Shown piece after piece: positions 1 through 6,817 of a stretch of DNA of 64,000 nt. The DNA is from Desulfobacteraceae bacterium (GTDB taxonomy: Bacteria > Desulfobacterota > Desulfobacteria > Desulfobacterales > RPRI01): NCBI GenBank assembly GCA_011391695.1, contig JAABQB010000001.1, forward strand, positions 46,639-110,638. The letters run 5' to 3'. Under the pieces are notes generated by a model. It made no database searches and had not been told where the DNA came from. It saw only the letters and a program-made list of their open reading frames with translations. The position numbers and the translations under genes are program-made. Each line of letters starts with the position of its first letter. The first letter of the stretch is position 1.

Positions 1-222
1 TATAGCGCCATCCGGTGTTGTGATGAAAACAATGTCAGCTTTTTTTGCAGCTTCCCATAAAACATTGCTGAAACCAAAAGCGCCTATAAGATCGGCTATC
101 CTTTTTGCGGAGGCAAGATTTTTACTGGCAAGTCCGACGGAAACATATCCGCTTTTTGCAAGGTATTTTGCAAGGGCTGTGCCGACTCTGCCGCAACCAA
201 TTACTGCGAACGAAGGTTTCAT
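1..222 (-). CDS. Rossmann-fold DUF2520-type protein, N-terminal part (cut by window edge)
   Basis: This is the first 74 codons of a minus-strand gene that starts at ATG 222 and runs off the left edge. The N-terminus carries a dinucleotide-binding glycine motif (VIGCGRVGTALAKYL) followed by a strand ending in DIVFITTPDGAI. This is the pattern of NADP-binding 6-phosphogluconate dehydrogenase/ketopantoate-reductase-like proteins, and fits the Rossmann plus DUF2520 family. It is divergent from panB, so a role near pantothenate synthesis is possible, but that is inference from position. The catalytic C-terminal half is outside the window, so a true ketopantoate reductase or pyrroline-5-carboxylate reductase-like enzyme cannot be excluded. 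Confidence 0.65.
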   Translation of the reverse strand, partial: MKPSFAVIGCGRVGTALAKYLAKSGYVSVGLASKNLASAKRIADLIGAFGFSNVLWEAAKKADIVFITTPDGAI

Positions 223-238
223 ACGCCCGTTCCCTTTT

Positions 239-267
239 TTGACATTTTTGCATCAAGGTGATATCGC
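239..267 (+). promoter_or_regulatory. candidate sigma-70 promoter for panB
   Basis: TTGACA at 239-244 is followed after 17 bases by TATCGC at 262-267. It lies in the divergent spacer and points to panB, leaving an untranslated leader of about 130 bases. The -35 box is perfect and the -10 box only partly fits. Confidence 0.45.
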
Positions 268-402
268 TGAACTCACTTAAACGATGTTTACAATACTTTA
301 ATTTGCCGCGCAACAGGGAATAAGTCAAAAAAACATTTGTGGCGCAATATAAACCGCGGTTTGACCGGCAGACTGACGGGAAAAACAAAGGAGGCAAGTA
401 AG

Positions 403-1272
403 ATGGAACCAAAGAAAGTGACCGCACCGGATATAAAGGATAGGAAAAAGAGCGGCGGGAAGATAACAATGCTTACCGCCTATGATTATCCCACGGCTCT
501 GCTTGTTGACAGGGCCGGGATTGATATGATTCTCGTGGGGGATTCTCTGGGAATGGTCGTGCTTGGTTACAAGGATACAGTATCGGTTACCATGGACGAA
601 ATGGTTCATCATGTGAAATCGGTTTCCTCGGCTGTTCAGAGGGCTCTTGTTGTAGGCGACATGCCATTCGGATCTTATAATGTCTCGGTTGAAAAGGCTG
701 TAGAAAACGCCAACAGGATGATGAAAGAGGCAAGGGCGGACGGCATAAAGCTTGAAGGAGGAAAGCAGATGGCGCGTATTGCTGAGGCCATCGTAAATGC
801 AGGCATTCCCGTCCAGGGACATATCGGTCTCACTCCCCAGACCGCTTCATCCCTCGGGGGCTTCAAGGTGCAGGGAAAAAGTTTTGAGGCCGCCATGGCT
901 CTCATCGAAGATGCCAGGGCTCTTGAAGATGCCGGATGTTTCTCTATAGTGCTTGAAGCCATCCCTTCTCCCATTGCAAAGATGGTTACGGAGGCAATAT
1001 CGATTCCCACCATAGGGATAGGCGCCGGTATCGACTGCGACGGCCAGGTTCTTGTAATTCATGATCTCATAGGGCTCTTTGAAAGGTTTACACCCAAGTT
1101 TGTCAAGCAGTACGCCAAAATCAGCGATGTTATCTTTTCGGCCGTGAGTCAGTATAAGTCCGATGTTGAGAACCTGAAATTCCCCGAGGAAAAGCACAGT
1201 TTTTCAATGAACCCGAAAGAGCTTGAAAAACTTAAGTCAAAAAAGAAAATACGCCCGGTAAAAAAGGGATAA
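403..1272 (+). CDS. panB: 3-methyl-2-oxobutanoate hydroxymethyltransferase
   Basis: PanB transfers a hydroxymethyl group from methylene-tetrahydrofolate to 3-methyl-2-oxobutanoate, giving ketopantoate, the first committed step to pantothenate and CoA. Visible motifs are the N-terminal KITMLTAYDYPTA, the metal-site segment DMILVGDSLGMVVLG, and the late GIGAGIDCDGQVLVIHDL. The start at 403 has a good site (AAAGGAGG) nine bases upstream; longer upstream reading is spurious. At 289 residues it exceeds the usual ~265 because of a lysine-rich tail. That tail ends in the codons GTA AAA AAG GGA TAA, a dnaX-type slippery sequence just before the stop (see next feature). Confidence 0.95.
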   Translation: MEPKKVTAPDIKDRKKSGGKITMLTAYDYPTALLVDRAGIDMILVGDSLGMVVLGYKDTVSVTMDEMVHHVKSVSSAVQRALVVGDMPFGSYNVSVEKAVENANRMMKEARADGIKLEGGKQMARIAEAIVNAGIPVQGHIGLTPQTASSLGGFKVQGKSFEAAMALIEDARALEDAGCFSIVLEAIPSPIAKMVTEAISIPTIGIGAGIDCDGQVLVIHDLIGLFERFTPKFVKQYAKISDVIFSAVSQYKSDVENLKFPEEKHSFSMNPKELEKLKSKKKIRPVKKG

Positions 1273-1355
1273 AGGATATCGATCCGGACGAACTTGCTGA
1301 AAGACTGGAAAGATTTGGCAGAGAGATGCAACAAGGAGATTTTCAGGCCGACTGA
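1260..1355 (+). other. possible -1 frameshift extension of panB
   Basis: The heptamer A AAA AAG (1260-1266) is in the zero frame, three bases before the panB stop. A slip back by one base would continue for 29 more codons to TGA at 1353-1355. The added peptide (IKDIDPDELAERLERFGRE and onward) looks protein-like and amphipathic rather than random. A one-base error or mutation in the A run would explain the same picture. No strong downstream hairpin or internal Shine-Dalgarno is obvious, so programmed slippage is only a possibility. Confidence 0.3.
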
Positions 1356-1561
1356 AAAGATAAAGAGCGGGGGATATAAATAAATGCGTCAGGCGGTTTG
1401 TAAAATTTCTTTGACTTTATTTGAAGAAATAGATGATAAGTAAAATTTGAATTATCTCAAAAAGAGTTGATGATTACATACGGGCCTTCTTTGTCTTATT
1501 TCGACAAATTGTAAGAAGCTCCGGAATTAAATATTTATATTAGGAGCCCAGACAGATAATA
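1273..1561 (+). other. panB-hisS spacer
   Basis: After the possible panB extension, no gene is supported here. A 17-codon ORF at 1384-1434 has a weak site and no recognisable content. A candidate hisS promoter, TTGTAA (1509-1514), 17 bases, TATTTA (1532-1537), lies close to the AGGAG used by hisS. Confidence 0.4.
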
Positions 1562-2818
1562 ATGATCCAGTTAATTAGAGGTTTTAAAGACGTACTTCCG
1601 GGTGAGGTTGAACTGTGGCAGATGATTGAAAAGACCGCGGCCTCCCTTTTTGAAGATTTCGGGTTCAGGGAGATTCGTGTCCCGATTCTCGAACATACTG
1701 AACTCTTTGCAAGAAGTATCGGTAAGGATACCGATATAGTTGAAAAGGAGATGTATACCTTCGAAGACAGCAAAAGTGATCTGGTAACCCTGCGTCCGGA
1801 AGCAACGGCTTCAATCGTAAGGGCTTATATCCAGCACAGACTTTATGCCGTTGACCCTGTTCAGAAATTTTACACAATTGGCCCTATGTTTCGCAGAGAA
1901 AGACCTCAAAAGGGAAGATACAGACAATTTTACCAGATCAATGCAGAAGTTTTAGGTGCAGAATCACCTCTTGTTGACGCCCAGCTGATATTCATGCTGG
2001 TTGAATTCCTTAGAAGGCTGCGCGTTTCTGATACCAGTGTTCATTTAAATACCCTCGGGTGTCCCAAGTGTCGCCCGGCTTTCCAGAAAGAACTTCACAG
2101 GTTCCTCTCCAAGATTAAAACACAGCTTTGCGCAGACTGTGAAAGAAGGAAAGTGAAAAATCCCTTAAGAGTTCTTGACTGCAAGGTTCTTGCCTGCAGG
2201 GAAGCTGTGGCTGACGCCCCCGCCATGATTGACCACCTTTGTGAAGAGTGCAAAGGGCATTTTGAAACAGTGCAAAAGTCCCTTAAAAAGCTTGATATCC
2301 AGTTTGAGATAGATAAACGCCTTGTAAGGGGACTTGACTATTACACAAGGACCACCTTCGAGATACAGACAGGATTACTGGGCGCCCAGAGCGCTGTAGC
2401 GGGAGGAGGGCGTTATGACAGACTTATAGAGGAACTGGGAGGCCCGGTGCAGCCGGCCATAGGTTTTGCCATAGGATTTGACAGGCTTGCCGAGATCGTT
2501 AGCGCAAACAATATTAGTGCCCCTGAAATTGACCTGTTTATAGCGACTCTCGGTGAACAGGCAAAGACCGCCGCATTTGAATGGTCGTGCAGCATTGCTG
2601 TTTCAGGAATAAAGACTGAAATGGATTTTTCCGACAAGGGTTTAAAGGGGCAGATGAAGAAAGCGGACAGGCTCGGAGCCCGTTATGTTCTGATTCTCGG
2701 GGACAAGGAAATCGGGGAAGAAACCGCGGTATTGAGGAACATGACGACAAAAGAGCAAACCCCCGTTCCGTTTGAAGGTATTGTTGAAAATCTCAAAATA
2801 AAACTTAAAAACTCATAA
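1562..2818 (+). CDS. hisS: histidyl-tRNA synthetase
   Basis: A class II aminoacyl-tRNA synthetase that charges tRNA-His. Visible signatures are motif 2 (FRRERPQKGRYRQFYQ) and the two histidine-specific segments LVRGLDYYTRTTFEIQ and AVAGGGRYDRL. The C-terminal anticodon-binding domain begins around residue 320. At 418 residues it is the normal bacterial length. A paired cysteine pattern in the middle (CPKC, then CADC and CEEC) resembles a zinc-knuckle insertion found in many bacterial HisRS. ATG 1562 is preceded at some distance by AGGAG. aspS follows on the same strand after a repeat-bearing spacer. Confidence 0.96.
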   Translation: MIQLIRGFKDVLPGEVELWQMIEKTAASLFEDFGFREIRVPILEHTELFARSIGKDTDIVEKEMYTFEDSKSDLVTLRPEATASIVRAYIQHRLYAVDPVQKFYTIGPMFRRERPQKGRYRQFYQINAEVLGAESPLVDAQLIFMLVEFLRRLRVSDTSVHLNTLGCPKCRPAFQKELHRFLSKIKTQLCADCERRKVKNPLRVLDCKVLACREAVADAPAMIDHLCEECKGHFETVQKSLKKLDIQFEIDKRLVRGLDYYTRTTFEIQTGLLGAQSAVAGGGRYDRLIEELGGPVQPAIGFAIGFDRLAEIVSANNISAPEIDLFIATLGEQAKTAAFEWSCSIAVSGIKTEMDFSDKGLKGQMKKADRLGARYVLILGDKEIGEETAVLRNMTTKEQTPVPFEGIVENLKIKLKNS

Positions 2819-2966
2819 AAAGTTCAAATCCAGACGGCAAAGCAAAAAGCTCATTATGCAAGGCGCCGCGAATCTTGAGGAATGAAGCGTACATATTAGT
2901 ACGCTGCAATGACGAAAGATGAAGCGCAACACAGCAGAATGACTTCTTGGGAAGCCATCAAAATTG
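2819..2966. repeat. structured intergenic repeat between hisS and aspS
   Basis: A spacer of about 160 bp contains a perfect dyad, GCGTAC-ATATTA-GTACGC (2887-2904), flanked by purine-rich sequence ending in a GAAGCCATCA-like tail. A similar tail (TACGAGTCTATCA) closes the structured sdhC-tolQ spacer near 22770-22783. This suggests a dispersed intergenic element, but I cannot count genome copies. Confidence 0.4.
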
Positions 2967-2981
2967 AAAGGATCCAATTAA

Positions 2982-4769
2982 TTGACTGACATGCTTGGAA
3001 AAATGAGAAGAACCCATAACTGCCGTGAACTCGGAAGAGATGATGCGGGCAGGGAAGTAGTTCTTATGGGGTGGGTTCAGCGAAGAAGAGATCACGGAGG
3101 AGTAATATTTGTCGATATGAGGGACAGGGAAGGAATTACACAGGTCGTTTTCAACCCTGATTTAAATAAGGAAGTCCATGAAAAGGCACATGCAATAAGA
3201 AGTGAATTCGTCATAGGCATAACAGGCAAGGTGGAGAAACGCCCCGAGGGAATGACGAATCCCAATTTAAAGACCGGCGAGATCGAAGTTTTTGCAACGG
3301 AACTTAAAATATTGAATCCTGCGAACACTCCTCCTTTCCTGATCGAAGATACGGTGGATGTTTCTGAAAATGTACGTTTAAAATACAGGCACATCGATTT
3401 GAGGCGCCCGAATATTCAGAAAAATCTTATTCTAAGGCACAAAGCCGCGGCATCGGTCCGGCAGTATTTGAACAATCTGGGTTTTATCGATATTGAAACG
3501 CCTGTTTTGACGAAAAGCACTCCTGAAGGCGCGCGGGATTATCTTGTTCCGAGCCGGGTAAACCCTGGCATGTTCTATGCCCTTCCCCAGTCTCCGCAGC
3601 TTTTCAAGCAGCTTCTTATGATATCCGGTTTCGACAGGTATTATCAGATTGTGCGTTGCTTCAGAGACGAGGATTTAAGAGCCGACCGCCAGCCTGAATT
3701 CACCCAGATAGATCTCGAGATGAGTTTCGTTGGGGAAGAGGATGTCATGCGTATTTCTGAAGGTATGATAAACACACTTTTTAAAGAAGTTCTCGATAAA
3801 AATATTGAAATACCGTTTGAAAGGCTCTCATATGCCGAGGCGATAGACCGTTTCGGGCTTGACAAACCGGACCTCCGTTTCGGGCTGGAGCTGAAAGATA
3901 TTTCTGATATTGTAAAAACTTCCGGGTTCAAGGTCTTTGCAAATGTTGTCGAAAAGGGGGGCATAGTAAAAGTCTTAAATGCAAAAGGATGTTTTGAATT
4001 CTCGAGAAAAGAGATAGACGACCTGACTGAATTTGCAGCCGTTTACAAGGCAAAGGGTCTTGCCTGGGTCAAGGTGAAAGAAGACGGGTGGCAGTCTCCG
4101 ATTGCCAAGTTCTTTACTGAAGACGAGAAGGGAAAACTGGCTGAACGTATTGGGATGGAGAAGGGCGACCTTGTGTTTTTTGTGGCCGACGAGTCCAAAA
4201 TAGCAAATGACGCTCTGGGGCATTTAAGAAATCATCTTGCCGGAAAGCTGAAACTGATAGATGAAACTGAATTCAGGTTCCTTTGGGTAACTCAATTCCC
4301 GATGATGGAATATGATGAAAATGAAAAAAGATACCAGGCGATGCACCATCCATTTACAGCGCCCCTTGAAGACGATTATGCCCTGCTTGAGAAAAGCCCC
4401 CTTGCGGTCCGTTCAAGAGCATATGACCTTGTATTAAACGGTTCTGAAATCGGGGGAGGCAGCATACGTATTCATCAGAAAGAGCTGCAGGAAAAGGTTT
4501 TTGAAGCTCTCGGGATGACGCCGGAATCATACAATGAAAAATTCGGATTTTTGCTTTCTGCTCTTGATTCCGGAGCTCCGCCTCATGGAGGCATTGCCTT
4601 TGGTTTCGACAGGCTGGTAATGATGTTGTGCGGAGGATCTTCAATAAGGGACGTCATAGCTTTTCCGAAGACTCAGAAGGCGGCATGTCTTCTGACGAAT
4701 GCTCCGTCTGAGACGAGCAAATCTCAACTTGACGAGCTTTGCCTGAGAATCAAAGCTGTTACAAGTTGA
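2982..4769 (+). CDS. aspS: aspartyl-tRNA synthetase, probably non-discriminating
   Basis: A class II synthetase of the long bacterial type (595 residues): N-terminal OB-fold anticodon domain, catalytic core with a GAD insertion, and the late motif [15 protein letters not shown]. The start is TTG 2982, because AAAGGA at 2967-2972 is correctly spaced for it and too far for ATG 2991. Two positions known to separate the classes, His in RRRDHGG (residue 38) and Gly in KRPEG (residue 90), match the non-discriminating enzymes that also make Asp-tRNA(Asn). That predicts use of the GatCAB amidotransferase, which is not in this window. Confidence 0.95.
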   Translation: MTDMLGKMRRTHNCRELGRDDAGREVVLMGWVQRRRDHGGVIFVDMRDREGITQVVFNPDLNKEVHEKAHAIRSEFVIGITGKVEKRPEGMTNPNLKTGEIEVFATELKILNPANTPPFLIEDTVDVSENVRLKYRHIDLRRPNIQKNLILRHKAAASVRQYLNNLGFIDIETPVLTKSTPEGARDYLVPSRVNPGMFYALPQSPQLFKQLLMISGFDRYYQIVRCFRDEDLRADRQPEFTQIDLEMSFVGEEDVMRISEGMINTLFKEVLDKNIEIPFERLSYAEAIDRFGLDKPDLRFGLELKDISDIVKTSGFKVFANVVEKGGIVKVLNAKGCFEFSRKEIDDLTEFAAVYKAKGLAWVKVKEDGWQSPIAKFFTEDEKGKLAERIGMEKGDLVFFVADESKIANDALGHLRNHLAGKLKLIDETEFRFLWVTQFPMMEYDENEKRYQAMHHPFTAPLEDDYALLEKSPLAVRSRAYDLVLNGSEIGGGSIRIHQKELQEKVFEALGMTPESYNEKFGFLLSALDSGAPPHGGIAFGFDRLVMMLCGGSSIRDVIAFPKTQKAACLLTNAPSETSKSQLDELCLRIKAVTS

Positions 4770-4839
4770 CAACCCTGCTTCCCTCATGCTTCTGCCCTGC
4801 TTCATCCGGCATCAGATAATCAGTCTGCCATTTACTTCG

Positions 4840-4866
4840 GGAACATTTAGCAGTATAAATTGTCTA
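4840..4866 (+). promoter_or_regulatory. ECF-type promoter of the sigma factor gene (autoregulation)
   Basis: GGAAC (4840-4844), exactly 17 bases, then GTCTA (4862-4866). This is the ECF-type -35/-10 pattern, and the same pair with the same spacing precedes the VIT-VWA gene at 6752-6778. Transcription would start within a base or two of ATG 4873, giving a leaderless or nearly leaderless message. That agrees with the absence of any ribosome-binding site there. Confidence 0.75.
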
Positions 4867-4872
4867 AAACAT

Positions 4873-5493
4873 ATGAGCAGCGCAGAAGATCAAAATAGGG
4901 CACATATTGAGGAAGATCCGGATGCCGATCTGATTTCCGCCTTTAACTCCGGGAATACCCATGCTTTTGATCAACTGGTTTTGCGGTATAAGGACCGGAT
5001 CTTTAACCTGTGCTACCGATCCCTCGGTGATTATCAGGAAGCCTACGATACGGCTCAGGAGATTTTCATCAAGGTATACAAAAATCTGCAATCCTTCAGA
5101 GGTGAGGCCTCCTTTTTAACCTGGCTTTACACGATTGCCGGCAATACGTGTAAAAACAGATTGAAATCATTGGAATACAGGTATCGCAACAAAAAAGTTT
5201 CATTGCATAATCCGTATAATCATGAAGATGGAAGTAAGGACAGGGAGATTGAGGATGAAAGCGGATCGCCGCTTGTTGTGCTTGAAAAAAAAGAGATGAT
5301 GAAAATTATCCAGGGAGCGATCGATTCATTGCCCGCAGAACAGAAACTGGTGGTGATTTTGCGCGATATCGAAGGGCTTTCTTACGAGGAGATTATAAAC
5401 ATTACCGGTCACAGGTCCGGCACGGTTAAATCCAAACTGGCACGTGCCAGGCTTGTCTTGCGCGAAAAACTAAGGGGTATAATTAAAGGATGA
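4873..5493 (+). CDS. ECF-family RNA polymerase sigma factor (RpoE-like)
   Basis: A 206-residue sigma-70-family factor of the extracytoplasmic-function type. Region 2 runs through FDQLVLRYKDRIFNLCYR and YDTAQEIFIKVYKNLQSFRG. Region 4 has the helix-turn-helix LPAEQKLVVILRDIEGLSY followed by TGHRSGTVKSKLARAR. ATG 4873 is preferred over ATG 4786: neither has a Shine-Dalgarno, but the ECF-type promoter at 4840-4866 fits a leaderless start at 4873. It overlaps the anti-sigma gene by ATGA, so the two are co-translated. The factor probably reads its own promoter and that of the VIT-VWA gene. Confidence 0.92.
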   Translation: MSSAEDQNRAHIEEDPDADLISAFNSGNTHAFDQLVLRYKDRIFNLCYRSLGDYQEAYDTAQEIFIKVYKNLQSFRGEASFLTWLYTIAGNTCKNRLKSLEYRYRNKKVSLHNPYNHEDGSKDREIEDESGSPLVVLEKKEMMKIIQGAIDSLPAEQKLVVILRDIEGLSYEEIINITGHRSGTVKSKLARARLVLREKLRGIIKG

Positions 5494-6659
5494 ATTGTTC
5501 CCGTATAAATGAACTCCTTTCAGAGTATATTGACGGTCAGCTTGACAAAGAGCAGGAAGCTCTTGTCAAAGATCATCTTTTACTATGCGGGGATTGCAGG
5601 GATGAATTTGAATCGATTAAGGCGATCGTCCGGGAAATGGGTTCGCTGGATACGATTAAGGCCCCTGATGATTTTCTCGTCAGCCTGCACGGGCGCATAA
5701 AAAGCGATTCATGGTTTCAAAGAATTAAAGACTTCTTATATATACCAGCCCGCATCAGGATTCCTGTGGAGCTTGCCACCCTGGCAACTGCCGTAGTGGT
5801 AGGCTTTTTCATCTTTCATATAGTTCCGCCTATGATACCTTCAAATAAGGCGCCTTCAAATATGACACCTTTAAATACAGTGCCTTCAAAAAGTCCTGAC
5901 GACTTAAAAGATAAAAAAACTGAGCTTGAAATCAGGTCAAGTGAAAAGGTGCCGGTTTCCGGCTCCGGAATAAAACCGCCTGAACAGGTTGTCGTGACTG
6001 ATAAAATCATGCCGCCGCCTCAAAAAAAACAGGAACATTATGATCGTGAACCCCTGTCATCACCACCTTCAGTACTTCCGGCAACTCAGATATTGAAAGC
6101 AGCAGAAGCAGAGCATATTTCCATGCCTGTAAAAGCAGGAGGATTTCCTGTATCTGCTAATATTAATGAACCGCTTCAAATGGTGCTTTTGCTGAAACCG
6201 GTTTTTAAAAAAGAGCTTGTATCTGAAGAAAGTAAAGATATCAAAGGGTTATATCAGGGAAAACCGGAGGAGAAGGAAGCGGATAAAGCGGCGTCGGTCA
6301 GATTCAAAACGCAGGCAATGCCCGGTGTGGTTGGATCAATGAGCAGGGCAGAAACTCCGGTTGGCGAAAAATTGAAAAAATCGCTTGATGAAGAGAAAAA
6401 GACCTTTTCTTATCAGGAAGGACTTTTATTTAATATTATGGAGCATATTAAAAGCGCGGGAGGAAGCATATTAAAAACAGATATAAATAATGAGACCGGT
6501 CAGCCGGAATATCTTTTAATTGAAATATCCGGCCAGGATTATCAGAAACTTGTTGAAAAATTAGGTGAGTCAGGAAAAATTCAAACGAAGCCCGCAGGCG
6601 ATGTCAGTCAATTCAAAGAGCCAATCCATGTCCGCATAAAGATTATTTTACCAAACTGA
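5490..6659 (+). CDS. membrane anti-sigma factor with zinc-finger N-terminus
   Basis: The N-terminus has the zinc anti-sigma signature: His29, Cys33 and Cys36 in DHLLLCGDC, with Cys3 as likely fourth ligand. A single membrane segment lies at about residues 93-112 (VELATLATAVVVGFFIFHIV). The remaining ~275 residues would be periplasmic. They begin with a short Pro-Ser-Asn repeat (PSNKAPSNMTPLNTVPSK) and end in a compact domain of about 80 residues I do not recognise, possibly the sensor. The gene overlaps the sigma gene by four bases, the usual arrangement for a sigma/anti-sigma pair. The signal sensed is unknown. Confidence 0.85.
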   Translation: MNCSRINELLSEYIDGQLDKEQEALVKDHLLLCGDCRDEFESIKAIVREMGSLDTIKAPDDFLVSLHGRIKSDSWFQRIKDFLYIPARIRIPVELATLATAVVVGFFIFHIVPPMIPSNKAPSNMTPLNTVPSKSPDDLKDKKTELEIRSSEKVPVSGSGIKPPEQVVVTDKIMPPPQKKQEHYDREPLSSPPSVLPATQILKAAEAEHISMPVKAGGFPVSANINEPLQMVLLLKPVFKKELVSEESKDIKGLYQGKPEEKEADKAASVRFKTQAMPGVVGSMSRAETPVGEKLKKSLDEEKKTFSYQEGLLFNIMEHIKSAGGSILKTDINNETGQPEYLLIEISGQDYQKLVEKLGESGKIQTKPAGDVSQFKEPIHVRIKIILPN

Positions 6660-6668
6660 TAAAATCAA

Positions 6669-6728
6669 TTCCGGATATCCATCTCCCATCTTCCATCTCC
6701 AATCTTCAAACTCCTATCTCCCATCTCC
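6669..6728. repeat. heptamer island: CCATCTC-type units
   Basis: About seven consecutive units of CCATCTC and one-base variants (CCATCTT, CAATCTT, CAAACTC, CTATCTC) keep an exact 7-bp phase. It lies between the anti-sigma stop and the ECF promoter. Confidence 0.8.
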
Positions 6729-6751
6729 CTTTTTTCTTTGAAAAATTTTTT

Positions 6752-6778
6752 GGAACTTTTTTGACGGATAATTGTCTA
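6752..6778 (+). promoter_or_regulatory. ECF-type promoter of the VIT-VWA gene
   Basis: GGAAC (6752-6756), 17 bases, GTCTA (6774-6778), identical in boxes and spacing to the promoter of the sigma gene. The extended -35 reads GGAACTT, as in classical RpoE promoters. The message would have a leader of roughly 33 bases carrying the strong site AAGGAGGG before ATG 6818. Confidence 0.78.
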
Positions 6779-6817
6779 TCCGGATAAAAGCAGTAAATCC
6801 AAAAGGAGGGACAAAAC

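Noticed and set aside
1384..1434. A 16-residue ORF between panB and hisS
   Set aside because: Too short, weak site, no neighbour suggesting a leader peptide for hisS and no His codon run.
4831..4859. TTTACT-N17-TATAAA as a sigma-70 promoter for the ECF gene
   Set aside because: It overlaps the GGAAC-N17-GTCTA element, which is matched exactly before the VIT-VWA gene; the sigma-70 match is probably chance in A/T-rich DNA, though dual use is not excluded.
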